A DNA stretch of 64,000 nucleotides from Gammaproteobacteria bacterium (GCA_030426355.1 JAUHYQ010000003.1:124001-188000); one strand, 5' to 3'. Shown: positions 38,678 through 47,325, counted from the first letter of the stretch. Notes: generated by a model not told the origin, from the letters alone. Made by a program: numbers and translations.

Positions 38678-38720
38678 AGCGTGCAGGCAGCCAGGGACGG
38701 CTCCGGCGCTTGTTTTTTTT
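38678..38720 (+). terminator. Rho-independent terminator after trmL
   Basis: An inner stem AGCC/GGCT (38689-38692 with 38699-38702, loop AGGGAC) and an outer AGCG/CGCT (38678-38681 with 38707-38710) are followed by a run of eight T residues at 38713-38720. It is oriented for rightward transcription from trmL, just before the 3' end of gpsA. Confidence 0.6.
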
Positions 38721-38725
38721 GGGCG

Positions 38726-39745
38726 TCAGTCTTCCGACTTGACTTCGCGCTGCATCAGCGCGGCAACAGCTTCCTGCGCCGCAGCCCCCTCATACAGAAT
38801 CCGATACGCTTGTTCGCAAATGGGCATTTCCACGCCCAGATCGTGTGCGACCTTGTGTACCGCGGCTGCTGCCTTGACGCCTTCCACCACCTGCCCGATT
38901 TCGGCGCAGGTTTCGTCGACGCTCTTGCCCGCCGCTAGTGCCAGCCCCATGCGGCGGTTGCGAGACTGGTCATCGGTGCAGGTCAAGACCAGATCGCCCA
39001 TGCCGGACAACCCGGAAAAAGTGTCGGCATTCGCGCCTAAAGCGATCCCCAGACGTGTCATTTCTGCCAAACCGCGTGTGATCAGCGCGACACGCGTATT
39101 GGCGCCGAAACCCAGGCCGTCCGACATGCCGGTCGCAATGGCGAGCACGTTCTTAACCGCGCCCCCTACTTCGACCCCGACCATGTCGGTCGAGGTGTAG
39201 GCCCGGAAGTTTTTGCCCGAAAAGCGCCACGCCAGTTCATCGGCAAAATCGGCGTTGGTCGCTGCGACCGTCATTGCGGTCGGAAGCCCGAGGCCCACTT
39301 CGCGGGCAAACGTCGGCCCGGACACCACTGCGAGCGGTACTTCTATACCCAGTGTTTCGTGTGCCACCTGATGAGGCAATTTGCCGGAGGATAGTTCGAA
39401 ACCTTTGGTCGCCCAGGCTATCCGGACGTTTTTTTGCAAATGCGGGCGAATAGATTCCAATACTTGCCGGAATACGTGACTCGGCACGCACACCAGCAGG
39501 TCACGATTCCGCGCCACTAAATGTTCAAGGTTTGGCTCTATAGCCAGATTATCTGGCAAGGGGATATCCGGCAGGAAAACGGTATTGCAGCGCTTTTCTG
39601 TCAGTGCTTTGATCACTTCAGGCTCACGGCCCCATAAGGCGGGTTTCTGACCGGCGCGCGCGAGTTGAATGGCGAGTGCTGTGCCCCATGAGCCGGCACC
39701 GATGACGCCGATTTCTGCCGTGCGCATTTTCACAGGCGTATTCAC
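38726..39745 (-). CDS. gpsA: Glycerol-3-phosphate dehydrogenase [NAD(P)+]
   Basis: This 339-residue enzyme reduces dihydroxyacetone phosphate to sn-glycerol-3-phosphate, the backbone for phospholipids. The N-terminal Rossmann loop is IGAGSWGTALAIQLA, and the substrate/catalytic regions include WATKGFE, VSGPTFAREVGLGLPTAMTV and GVEVGGAVKNVLAIATGMSD with the catalytic lysine. Length equals the E. coli enzyme. It follows secB by 11 bases, the common secB-gpsA pairing. Confidence 0.97.
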   Translation of the reverse strand: MNTPVKMRTAEIGVIGAGSWGTALAIQLARAGQKPALWGREPEVIKALTEKRCNTVFLPDIPLPDNLAIEPNLEHLVARNRDLLVCVPSHVFRQVLESIRPHLQKNVRIAWATKGFELSSGKLPHQVAHETLGIEVPLAVVSGPTFAREVGLGLPTAMTVAATNADFADELAWRFSGKNFRAYTSTDMVGVEVGGAVKNVLAIATGMSDGLGFGANTRVALITRGLAEMTRLGIALGANADTFSGLSGMGDLVLTCTDDQSRNRRMGLALAAGKSVDETCAEIGQVVEGVKAAAAVHKVAHDLGVEMPICEQAYRILYEGAAAQEAVAALMQREVKSED

Positions 39746-39756
39746 GACTCGCTCCG

Positions 39757-40275
39757 TCAGGCTTGAGCGCCCTGCTGACCTTTTGCCTGCGCCTGAGCAT
39801 ACAGACTTTCAAAGTTAATGGGCTGAAGTATGAGCGGCGGAAAGCCGCCTTTGCCGACCAGGGTGGAAATGGTTTCCCGCGCGTACGGGAACAGCGTCGC
39901 CGGGCACTGAGTGCCCAGCAGCTGAGCGGTTTGTTCGGGGGTAAAGCCGTTAATGACAAAAATGCCGGCCTGCTGCAACTCAACCAGAAATATGGTTTTC
40001 TCTGCCTGTTTTGCATGCACGGTGATATTCAGCACGACCTCGAAGTTATGGTTGTCCAGCGCCAGATGACTGTTGCGTATATTCAGTTCCGTTTCCGGTT
40101 CGACGGCCGTGTCTCTAAAAATTTGCGGGGTACTGGGCGCTTCCAGCGATAAATCCTTTACATATATCTGATGCAGGGAAAATGTTTGCGGAGCCGGTTT
40201 GTTGCCGTGATCGGCACCATTGCCGGAACCGTTGCCGTTGGTTGCGCGTTTCCCCGCGGGGTTTTGTTCGCTCAT
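39757..40275 (-). CDS. secB: Protein-export chaperone SecB
   Basis: This 172-residue cytosolic tetrameric chaperone delivers precursors to SecA. The core begins at about residue 34 with FSLHQIYVKDLSLEAPSTP and ends near FPPLILQPINFESLYAQ. It is preceded by a longer than usual hydrophilic N-terminal tail (GNGSGNGADHGN) and followed by a glutamine/alanine tail. It belongs to the leftward run rhodanese-grxC-secB-gpsA, an arrangement well known in gammaproteobacteria. Confidence 0.97.
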   Translation of the reverse strand: MSEQNPAGKRATNGNGSGNGADHGNKPAPQTFSLHQIYVKDLSLEAPSTPQIFRDTAVEPETELNIRNSHLALDNHNFEVVLNITVHAKQAEKTIFLVELQQAGIFVINGFTPEQTAQLLGTQCPATLFPYARETISTLVGKGGFPPLILQPINFESLYAQAQAKGQQGAQA

Positions 40276-40290
40276 TTTTGTGTTGCTCCG

Positions 40291-40563
40291 TTAGCCGTGG
40301 GGTGCGCCGAGAAGTGCGTCCAGTTCGCCGCGCTTATCGAGCGCGGCGATATCGCTGTAGCCGCCGACGGGACGATCATTAATAAATATTTGCGGTACTG
40401 TGTAACCCCCGCTCAGTTCTTCCATTTCATGACGCAAGGCGGGTTGACCGCTGATATTGATCTCCTCAAACGCCACGCCCTTTTGTTGCAAAAGTTCGCG
40501 TGCCGAGCTGCAAAACCAACAGCCAGGGCGGGTATAGATTTTTACAGTAGCGGACGGGCTCAT
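40291..40563 (-). CDS. grxC: Glutaredoxin 3
   Basis: This 90-residue thiol-disulfide oxidoreductase uses glutathione. The active site is CWFC (residues 15-18 in YTRPGCWFCSSARELL) instead of the usual CPYC of GrxC. The TVP cis-proline loop (GYTVPQIFIND) and the glycine pair GGYSD that bind glutathione are intact. The ATG at 40563 gives the normal N-terminus; in-frame sequence upstream belongs to the rhodanese gene in another phase. Confidence 0.95.
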   Translation of the reverse strand: MSPSATVKIYTRPGCWFCSSARELLQQKGVAFEEINISGQPALRHEMEELSGGYTVPQIFINDRPVGGYSDIAALDKRGELDALLGAPHG

Positions 40564-40571
40564 TAGCCGAT

Positions 40572-40988
40572 TCAGTCTGCGCCAACCAGCGGTAGATTCT
40601 CTTTGCGCCACTCGTCCAGCCCGCCTCGCAAGCTGAATATATTCTCCAAGCCCTCCTTGCGGAGTCGGGCTGCACATTCACCGCTTTCTGCACCGGTGTC
40701 GCAAACCAGCACAGCATTTTTGCCCTTTATCTGGTCGGGGCTTTGAAGCAAGGCCTCGCGTTCGATGTTCCGGGCATCCACGATATGCCCGGCGGCAAAC
40801 TTGTCGGCCGGACGCACATCAATAACCCGCCCGCCCTGATTGATCATGCGCACCGCCAACGGGACGCTGATGCTCGCGACATTGCGAGCTTTCAGCCTGA
40901 GTTCATAAAAAGCGGCTGCCAGACCGCTGGCGACCAGCCCGGTGACGAGCAACAGGTTGTTGTTGGCAAATTCGACGAGTGCGTCCAT
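40572..40988 (-). CDS. Membrane-anchored rhodanese-like protein
   Basis: This 138-residue protein has one N-terminal membrane helix (residues 7-27, NNLLLVTGLVASGLAAAFYE) and a cytoplasmic rhodanese domain with the conserved VIDVRPADKFAAGHIVDARN and a candidate active cysteine in VLVCDTGAESGECAA. It probably handles persulfide sulfur, or binds a partner. It heads the grxC-secB-gpsA run (YibN-like position in E. coli). The ATG at 40988 has AGGAG six bases upstream; an in-frame ATG 15 bases earlier is less likely. Confidence 0.92.
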   Translation of the reverse strand: MDALVEFANNNLLLVTGLVASGLAAAFYELRLKARNVASISVPLAVRMINQGGRVIDVRPADKFAAGHIVDARNIEREALLQSPDQIKGKNAVLVCDTGAESGECAARLRKEGLENIFSLRGGLDEWRKENLPLVGAD

Positions 40989-41084
40989 ATTGACTCCTGA
41001 CAATGGGCGCGGATTATACCCCCTCCGGGGCAGATCATTTTCACCTCATCGACCGCTTTTCCAAGGTGCTAAACTCGGTGCGCC

Positions 41085-42218
41085 ATGGATCGGTGCCTTA
41101 GCGCGTTTCTCTTTTTGCTGCTCCTTATCACGCTGCCAGCCGCAGCGGACGAGCGCGCGCGCACAGCCGCAGAGCTAGAAGCGGTGCGGGAGCGCATTGA
41201 GGCCTTGCAGGTCGAATTGCGCAATGAAGGCAGCCGCAAGAGTCGTGCCGAACAGGCCCTGCAAGAAGTAGAAAAAGCTGAGCAGTCCGCGCGCCGTCAG
41301 TTACAGCAAACTCGGGAAAAGAGCGCGGCCGCAAAGCGGCGTGAAACGGCTTTACGGGCGGAGGCCGAAGTTCAGCAAGCCGCAATAGTTGAGCAGCAGG
41401 CTGCCCTTGCCAACCAGATGCGCATGGCCTACATCAACGGCGATGAAGAGTGGTTGCGGGTCATGCTGAGTCAGCAGGATGCCGCGGTGCTGGGCCGCCG
41501 CATGACCTATTACGGCTACCTTTCCAGGCAGCGCAAAGCTGCGATTGAACAATTGCGCGCGGCACTGGCACAAATCGCCGCGACGCAAGAGCAGATTGAA
41601 GCCGAGGTAAAGCAACTCGCGCGACTGGAGTCCCAAGCCGCCGATAAACTCGAAGACATTGCCAACACGCGTGCCGAGCGTGCGGAGCTGCTGGCGCGCA
41701 TACGCGAGGGTATCGCCACGCGTGATCAGGAAATTGCCAGCCTTAAAAGTCAGGAAGCAGAACTTGGGAAATTGATGGCAGCGCTCGCGAAAAGGTTGCC
41801 AGCAATGCCCAATGTCAATGCCGAGCCGTTCGCTGGGCAAACCAAGCAGCTGAGCTGGCCGGTGGACGGGCCGGTACTAAAAGCATTCGGGCAGCCACGC
41901 GCGGATGGCAGTCTGCGCTGGAACGGCGTGCTCCTGGGAGCCAAAGCGGGCAGCGAAGTGCGGGCTGTTTACCACGGCCGCGTGGTGTTTTCCGACTGGC
42001 TCGCAGGAATGGGATTGCTGACTATTGTCGAACATGACGGCGGTTACATGAGCCTGTACGGGCACAACCAGGATTTGCTCAAAGAAGTCGGCGAATGGGT
42101 TATGCCTGGTGAAGCCATAGCACATGTTGGCGACAGTGGCGGGCAGGTCAATGCCGGGTTGTACTTTGAGATTCGCAAGGACGGCCAACCTGTGAACCCC
42201 CGAAACTGGGTCAAATAG
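41085..42218 (+). CDS. envC: Murein hydrolase activator EnvC
   Basis: This 377-residue periplasmic protein stimulates the amidases AmiA and AmiB at the division septum. It has a signal peptide (to about residue 20, LPAAADE), a long coiled-coil region (about 25-245) and a C-terminal LytM domain. The LytM zinc ligands are lost (RWNGVLLGAKAG where active enzymes have an H and D, and LYFEIRKDG where they have LHF), as in E. coli EnvC, so it is an activator, not a hydrolase. It is followed by ctpA and the divergent deacetylase, a conserved order. Confidence 0.95.
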   Translation: MDRCLSAFLFLLLLITLPAAADERARTAAELEAVRERIEALQVELRNEGSRKSRAEQALQEVEKAEQSARRQLQQTREKSAAAKRRETALRAEAEVQQAAIVEQQAALANQMRMAYINGDEEWLRVMLSQQDAAVLGRRMTYYGYLSRQRKAAIEQLRAALAQIAATQEQIEAEVKQLARLESQAADKLEDIANTRAERAELLARIREGIATRDQEIASLKSQEAELGKLMAALAKRLPAMPNVNAEPFAGQTKQLSWPVDGPVLKAFGQPRADGSLRWNGVLLGAKAGSEVRAVYHGRVVFSDWLAGMGLLTIVEHDGGYMSLYGHNQDLLKEVGEWVMPGEAIAHVGDSGGQVNAGLYFEIRKDGQPVNPRNWVK

Positions 42219-42321
42219 CCCGCTATTTCAATAAAACCCTTAATTTTTGAGAACTTACGCCATTCCCGACGCACCAGTGCTGTGCTAAGGTGATACCGCC
42301 TTTTGGGCCGCAGGAATACCG

Positions 42322-43602
42322 ATGTCACACAAGCCCCGCAACATACTGTTAGTCGCAGCCGGAGTCTTACTCGGCCTGGCGGTTTCGCTTGCCTCGGGAG
42401 TGCTGGCGCAGAAAGACTCACCGCCTGCCGAAACCCTGCCCTGGGAACAGGCTCGCCTGCTGGCCGAAGTTCTGGAGCGTGTGCGTGAAGAATACGTTGA
42501 GCCGGTTGCCGATGCCGATCTGATTGAGAGTGCGGTGCGCGGCATGGTGACTGATCTGGATCCCCACTCGCAATATCTCGACTGCGACGAATACGAAGAG
42601 GTGCGAATTTCCACCACCGGCAACTATTCCGGCATAGGGCTTGAAGTGCATGTGGAGGATGGTGAGGTTCGTGTGGTCTCTGCAATTGACGGAACACCGG
42701 CAGCCGGTGCCGGGTTGCGATCCGGTGATGTCATCCTGAGCATTGACGGTACCGAACTTGTTGGCGGCAATTTTTCCGAGGCGGCCAACCTGATGCGCGG
42801 TAATCCCGGTACGCCTGTTGAGCTGACCGTCCGTCGGGACAGCGAAGTCGAGCCGCTAACCTTTAATCTGGTACGCGACAGTGTGCAATTGCATAGTGTG
42901 CGTTACGAAATGTTGACGGACGATATTGGTTACGTGCGTGTCAGTCATTTTAGTGAAACCACATGGAAAGACACTCGTAAGGCGGTGCAAAAACTGCGGC
43001 GTACCGCCGGTGGTGATTTACGAGGCATCGTTCTGGACTTGCGAAACAATCCCGGCGGCGTGCTGGACGCCGCGGTAGATATGTCGGACGGTTTTCTGGA
43101 CGGCGGCATGATTGTGTCGGCCAGTGGCCGAGGCCCGGATGCCAATTTCAGCCATCTCGCACACAAAGGCGATATTTTAAGTGGCGCAAGAATGGTCGTG
43201 CTGGTGAACGCCGGTTCGGCTTCATCATCAGAAATTGTCGCCGGAGCGCTGCAGGATAATGGTCGTGCCATCGTGGTAGGAACCCGCACTTTTGGCAAGG
43301 GCTCGGTGCAAACGGTCATGCCGTTATCCAGTTGTCGCGCGATCAAGCTCACTACTTCACGTTATTTCACGCCTTCCGGAACATCCATACAGGGTGTTGG
43401 TATAACGCCCGATGTGGAAGCTGAACCTGACCCCGCTCTTGACGCGCTGGCCAGCATTACAGCGCATCAGACCGACCCGGGTGCGGCTTTGTTGCAGGGT
43501 GACTCGCAATTACGGGTAGCTTTGGCGGCGCTGCAGTCTCCGGAGGATGCGGCCCCGGAGCGTATTGTGCAGGGCAAGGCTGATCTGGACATGTCGGATT
43601 AG
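42322..43602 (+). CDS. ctpA: Carboxyl-terminal processing protease (S41)
   Basis: This 426-residue periplasmic serine protease starts with a membrane/signal helix (residues 8-28). A PDZ domain is at about 95-180 (SGIGLEVHVEDGEVRVVSAI; SIDGTELVGGNF). The protease core has the serine in GSASSSEIVAGALQDNG and the lysine in RTFGKGSVQTVMP, the expected Ser-Lys dyad. CtpA enzymes trim envelope proteins or murein hydrolases, which suits the envC neighbour. The short C-terminus lacks the extended domains of the larger Prc form. Confidence 0.96.
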   Translation: MSHKPRNILLVAAGVLLGLAVSLASGVLAQKDSPPAETLPWEQARLLAEVLERVREEYVEPVADADLIESAVRGMVTDLDPHSQYLDCDEYEEVRISTTGNYSGIGLEVHVEDGEVRVVSAIDGTPAAGAGLRSGDVILSIDGTELVGGNFSEAANLMRGNPGTPVELTVRRDSEVEPLTFNLVRDSVQLHSVRYEMLTDDIGYVRVSHFSETTWKDTRKAVQKLRRTAGGDLRGIVLDLRNNPGGVLDAAVDMSDGFLDGGMIVSASGRGPDANFSHLAHKGDILSGARMVVLVNAGSASSSEIVAGALQDNGRAIVVGTRTFGKGSVQTVMPLSSCRAIKLTTSRYFTPSGTSIQGVGITPDVEAEPDPALDALASITAHQTDPGAALLQGDSQLRVALAALQSPEDAAPERIVQGKADLDMSD

Positions 43603-43637
43603 CGGCGCTGACGCGTCACGTGTCCATGGAAGGATGC

Positions 43638-44522
43638 ATGCACGGTATTCGAACACAGACTGACATCAGCCATCGCGCAGAGCTTGATGCACGCAGGGCA
43701 ATGCCGTGCTTGTGGCGCATCATCCTTGTTGCGTGTCTGTTGGTATTGTCGATGCCGGCGCTGACCAGCGCCCGCGAGCCAGCGCTTATCGCCATTATTA
43801 TTGACGATTTAGGTAATGAATTGCTTGCCGGCCGACGCGCCGTGGCACTGGACGCACCTCTCGCCTGCGCGGTCATGCCGCATACGGCATACGGCGTCAG
43901 GCTGGCACGGGAAGCGCATGCTGCGGGCAAGGAAGTGATGCTGCATTTGCCCATGCAGCCGATGCAAATGAATCGTATTGCGGGGCCGGGCGAGATCAGC
44001 CTGGAAAACAGCGTCGGGCAATTACAGCAAATCCTCGCCAGCGACCTGCAAGCGGTGCCCCATGTAATAGGCATCAATAATCACATGGGCAGTTTGATTA
44101 CGCAGCATCCCGGCCATATGCGCTGGCTGATGGATGCATTGGCCGCCCGCGGCGATTTGTTTTTTGTTGACAGTGTGACCACACCGGCCAGCGTTGCCTA
44201 TGCAACAGCATTGGATGCCGGAGTGCCGTCAGCGCGCAGGCATGTATTTCTCGACGATGACCCGGCCGAAGATCGTGTCGCCGAGCAGTTCGACAGGCTC
44301 AAGCAATATGCCCGCGAGCACGGCTATGCCATTGCTATCGGTCATCCCTATCCCGCGACGCTCGACTACCTTGAGCGTGCTATCCCGGAGTTACGCAACC
44401 AGGATGAGTTTCTGCTCGTGCCGGTCAGCCAAATAGTAACCATGCTAAGCCGCGGTGAATTGCAGCGCGAAGAAATGCTGACAACTGCGGGCCTGGTGGT
44501 TGCCTCCGGGGCGGGTCGCTGA
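43638..44522 (+). CDS. Divergent polysaccharide deacetylase family protein
   Basis: This 294-residue exported protein (signal helix about residues 23-43, RIILVACLLVLSMPALTSAR) has the family block ALIAIIIDDLGNELLAGRRA, in which paired aspartates occupy the metal site. Later blocks are VMLHLPMQPM, INNHMGSLITQ and AIAIGHPYPATLDYLERAIP. It is the YibQ-like protein found after envC-ctpA in many gammaproteobacteria, a probable periplasmic deacetylase of unknown substrate. The ATG at 43638 has GGAAGG just upstream; GTG 43620 and ATG 43626 are alternatives in frame. Confidence 0.9.
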   Translation: MHGIRTQTDISHRAELDARRAMPCLWRIILVACLLVLSMPALTSAREPALIAIIIDDLGNELLAGRRAVALDAPLACAVMPHTAYGVRLAREAHAAGKEVMLHLPMQPMQMNRIAGPGEISLENSVGQLQQILASDLQAVPHVIGINNHMGSLITQHPGHMRWLMDALAARGDLFFVDSVTTPASVAYATALDAGVPSARRHVFLDDDPAEDRVAEQFDRLKQYAREHGYAIAIGHPYPATLDYLERAIPELRNQDEFLLVPVSQIVTMLSRGELQREEMLTTAGLVVASGAGR

Positions 44523-44523
44523 G

Positions 44524-45585
44524 ATGAACTGGAACCAATGGAACACGCCCGCAGCTGGCGCCCGTCTTGCGCTTTTGCACGGTTGCGGGGTTGGGCTGTC
44601 TATCGCGGTTACTTATTTCGAAAGCAGGCTCGGGACATCCCAGTTACAGGGTCTGGCGCTGGCGATGACGGTCTACGCCCTGCTCGCGGGCATTGTTATC
44701 GGGCTGCCGCTTGCCCGCCGGGCACCGCGACGTCAGGCGATAGCGCTGACGGTGCTTATGATCGCCTTGATACCCGTGGTCACCTTGCTTGCCAGGTCGA
44801 CACACGCCGGTTTTATGCTTTGGTTGCCGGCGCTGCATGCGGTGTTGCGGTTGACTCAGCGCGGTGCGTTGGTGACCGCTATCGCGTGTGGCTGCCTTTG
44901 GCTCGGGTTAAGTCAATACCCGCAAGGTCTGGATATTAATAGCTCGCTGGGCGCGACCCTGACGTTGCTGCCCGCAGCGCTGCTGTTGTGGGTCATACGC
45001 AGTTTGAACGGCGAGGTGGTCGACACGCGCAACCGCATAACGGCGCTTTCTTACAAAGACGAGCTGACCGGCCTTCTGAATATGCGGGCATTTACCCGCA
45101 TGCTGCAGACAGAGCATCGCAAAGCGTCCGCCGGCGCCGGACAGTACACCCTCATAATGATAGATATTGATCATTTGCAGGTTTTTAACGAGCGTTACGG
45201 GCACGAACAGGGCAACCGCGTTATTGTTGCTGTCGCGGATGCTATAAAACGCAGCACGCGCAGTGACGACTTGATTGCGCGGTACGGTGGCGATGAGTTT
45301 CTGGTGTTTTTGCCAGGTGCCGGCGACGACATTGCCGAAGTGGTCACTAACCGTATTGCTCAGAATGTATACAACATCACGTTGTCGTTTGATCGAAGCA
45401 TGCAGCGGGTAAGCGTGAACACCGGGCGGGCAGTCTATCCTGACAGTGGCACCAATATTCAGGACATGATGAGCTTCGCGGATCGTGCGATGTACCGGGA
45501 TAAAGAGTTCAAACGAAGCGCCAGAGCGCTCAAACCTGATGTCGCCCGGCTAAAGCAACAGGCCGGCGTGACGGATTGGAACTGA
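44524..45585 (+). CDS. Membrane-bound diguanylate cyclase (GGDEF)
   Basis: This 353-residue c-di-GMP synthase candidate has about five to six N-terminal membrane helices (to ~175) followed by a GGDEF domain. The substrate segment IDIDHLQVFNERYGHEQGN, the active loop RYGGDEFLVFLPG and an inhibitory RxxD site (RSDD, four residues before RYGG) are all present, so activity with feedback inhibition is expected. It starts one base after the deacetylase stop and is probably the last gene of the envC-ctpA operon. That is not the usual neighbour of these genes. Confidence 0.93.
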   Translation: MNWNQWNTPAAGARLALLHGCGVGLSIAVTYFESRLGTSQLQGLALAMTVYALLAGIVIGLPLARRAPRRQAIALTVLMIALIPVVTLLARSTHAGFMLWLPALHAVLRLTQRGALVTAIACGCLWLGLSQYPQGLDINSSLGATLTLLPAALLLWVIRSLNGEVVDTRNRITALSYKDELTGLLNMRAFTRMLQTEHRKASAGAGQYTLIMIDIDHLQVFNERYGHEQGNRVIVAVADAIKRSTRSDDLIARYGGDEFLVFLPGAGDDIAEVVTNRIAQNVYNITLSFDRSMQRVSVNTGRAVYPDSGTNIQDMMSFADRAMYRDKEFKRSARALKPDVARLKQQAGVTDWN

Positions 45586-45614
45586 TGCACAGGGATTAAC
45601 AGGAACGCGCAGTC

Positions 45615-46004
45615 ATGGAACGCAGTTTTTTTGTGCAGTTTTTATACGTAGGCCTGGGCGGCTTTTTTGGCGCCGGTCTGCGCTTTGCATTGGGTACCTG
45701 GGTTCATCGCGCGCTGCCGGCCGCGGTCTTTCCGTACGGAACCATGGCAGTGAATGTTCTGGGTTGTTTGTTAATCGGTTTTGTTGCGGCCTGGCGCCAA
45801 CCGCTGGAACCCGGCCTGCGATTGTTCCTGATGGTCGGTTTACTGGGGGGCTTCACCACCTTCTCCACTTTTGCGCTGGAGACCTTGTCTTTGACACACC
45901 AGCAGCAACACTGGATGGCCCTGACCAATGTACTCGTAAAGTTGCTGCTCGGGCTGGGCGCGGCCTGGGCCGGGTTCGAACTGGGCCGTCTGTTAACCAG
46001 CTAG
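45615..46004 (+). CDS. crcB: Fluoride channel CrcB/FluC
   Basis: This 129-residue four-helix protein, half of a dual-topology dimer, exports fluoride. The channel signatures are GGFFGAGLRFALG near the N-terminus, the helix-2 N-V-L-G-C-L-L-I-G-F and GLLGGFTTFSTFALE around residues 78-92. Length is typical. Only 29 bases separate it from the GGDEF gene, so there is no room for the fluoride riboswitch that often precedes crcB. Confidence 0.95.
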   Translation: MERSFFVQFLYVGLGGFFGAGLRFALGTWVHRALPAAVFPYGTMAVNVLGCLLIGFVAAWRQPLEPGLRLFLMVGLLGGFTTFSTFALETLSLTHQQQHWMALTNVLVKLLLGLGAAWAGFELGRLLTS

Positions 46005-46433
46005 TTAGTTGTTAGCAGCGAGCGCGGCGCGGATTTTGCCGGCGTGCGTTTCCAGCACAGCAGGGTCTGCCATGTCCCCACTGTGCCGCCGCTCCGGTAC
46101 CCCTGTATAACAAGGCAGCACGTGCACGTGGTAGTGAAATACAGTTTGCCCGGCAGCGGCCTCGTTTAACTGGAAAATTCGCATGCCGTCTGCGCCCATG
46201 CCTTGTTTGACCGCAGGCGCGATGCGCTGCACCGTCGCCGAAACCGCATTAGTAAAGGCGGGCGGCAGGTCATACAGGTTTTCGGCCGCGACCTTGGGGA
46301 TGACCAGTGTGTGCCCGGGCGCCTGTGGCATCACGTCCATGAACGCCAGCGTTGCATCGTCTTCATAGACTTTGACGGCCGGAATCTCGCCGCGCAGAAT
46401 TTTCGCGAACACGTTTTCAGGGTCGTAAGCCAT
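46005..46433 (-). CDS. HIT-family nucleotide hydrolase (Hint-like)
   Basis: This 142-residue histidine-triad protein carries the motif [11 protein letters not shown] (about residue 98), with the three histidines that make the HxHxH active site. It begins [20 protein letters not shown], the usual HIT N-terminus. It probably hydrolyses AMP-lysine or similar phosphoramidates, but the substrate is unknown. It ends one base from the convergent crcB stop. Confidence 0.93.
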   Translation of the reverse strand: MAYDPENVFAKILRGEIPAVKVYEDDATLAFMDVMPQAPGHTLVIPKVAAENLYDLPPAFTNAVSATVQRIAPAVKQGMGADGMRIFQLNEAAAGQTVFHYHVHVLPCYTGVPERRHSGDMADPAVLETHAGKIRAALAANN

Positions 46434-46519
46434 GGCGCATCCTGCTCTGGAGCAAAAAAAGTAGTGTTAGCATATTGGGCGCTGGCTATATATGAATCAA
46501 GCCTAAACCGGACAGAGCT

Positions 46520-46930
46520 ATGACAGAACACGAATACCCGTTGAGCGGCAGTAACTGTTTTGTATGCGGGCCGCGCAATGTGCACGGTATGCAGATCACG
46601 TTTCGCCTTGATGGCGATATATGCCGCGCCGAATACACGCCGCCCGAGCACTTTTGCGGCTTTGACGGCGTTACCCACGGTGGAATTCTGTTTAGCATGC
46701 TCGACGACGTCATGGCGAACTGGCTTTATCTGCGAGGCCTCAAGGCCTACACGGGGAGGTGCGAAATTCGTTATCGCGAACCGGCCGCGACGGGCATCAA
46801 TTATTTGCTGGAGGGTGAGCAATTAAGCCGTAAGGGCCGGGTCGCCAACATGGCGGGGCGCGTGCTGCATCCCGATGACGGTCGAGTAGTGGCTGAAGCC
46901 AAAGCGGCTTTTGTTATAGACAGGCCTTGA
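46520..46930 (+). CDS. PaaI-like hotdog thioesterase
   Basis: This 136-residue single-hotdog protein is likely an acyl-CoA or acyl-ACP thioesterase. It has an N-terminal CFVCGPRNVHGM motif common in a small subgroup of PaaI-like proteins. The hotdog signature is GVTHGGILFSMLDDVMANWL (about residues 51-70), with the catalytic-acid position D66 and the HGG turn. It stands alone between HIT and a hairpin, so substrate and role cannot be inferred from context. Confidence 0.85.
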   Translation: MTEHEYPLSGSNCFVCGPRNVHGMQITFRLDGDICRAEYTPPEHFCGFDGVTHGGILFSMLDDVMANWLYLRGLKAYTGRCEIRYREPAATGINYLLEGEQLSRKGRVANMAGRVLHPDDGRVVAEAKAAFVIDRP

Positions 46931-46936
46931 CGTGAC

Positions 46937-47011
46937 GAGCCTCTTCGTCGGGTAAGTCTTCTTGCTCTGCTTCGCGAAGTCGCTGCGAAGCCTTACCCGA
47001 CAAAGAGGCTC
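46937..47011. terminator. Large hairpin between convergent genes
   Basis: The arms 46937-46956 (GAGCCTCTTCGTCGGGTAAG) and 46992-47011 pair at 19 of 20 positions, with a nested TTCGCGAA palindrome in the 35-base loop. It lies between the convergent thioesterase and DUF1330 genes and could act as a two-way terminator or mRNA stabiliser, although no long T-run flanks it. Confidence 0.5.
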
Positions 47012-47022
47012 TATTAGGTCAG

Positions 47023-47316
47023 TCAGAGCCCTTCACAAAACACGATTTGGTAGGTGCCGGTTCCTTCGCGATGTTTCTTTACTTCCTGATAGGCCGGATC
47101 GCGATAAAACTCGTTGAGTTTGTCCATGGAAGGGAACTCCGAGATGATGATGACCTTGCCTTTCATCATGTCGCCTTCAATGATTTCACCGGCCATGCCG
47201 CGAACCAGATATTTGCCGCCGTAAGACGCCGATATTTTCGCGGATTCTTCCGAATAGGTTTTTAGCCCCGGCCCGGGGTTGGTTATTTCGCATATCGCGA
47301 GCATGTACGCTGCCAC
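47023..47316 (-). CDS. DUF1330 domain protein
   Basis: This 97-residue ferredoxin-like (dimeric alpha-beta barrel) protein has an N-terminus MAAYMLAICEITNPGPGLKTY and the family element VIIISEFPSMDKLNEFYRDPAYQ. DUF1330 proteins have no fixed function. The start is GTG at 47316 with AGGAG seven bases upstream. It starts ten bases after the end of the large TonB receptor gene on the same strand, so it is probably in that operon. Confidence 0.85.
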   Translation of the reverse strand: MAAYMLAICEITNPGPGLKTYSEESAKISASYGGKYLVRGMAGEIIEGDMMKGKVIIISEFPSMDKLNEFYRDPAYQEVKKHREGTGTYQIVFCEGL

Positions 47317-47325
47317 TGTGAACTC

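Noticed and set aside
38676-38720. A distinct small-RNA gene after the CRP-like site
   Set aside because: The predicted transcript would be about 45 bases and consist mostly of the terminator; listed only as a question, not as an RNA gene.
45586-45614. Fluoride riboswitch before crcB
   Set aside because: Only 29 bases separate crcB from the upstream gene, too short for the known fluoride riboswitch fold, and no conserved core is visible.
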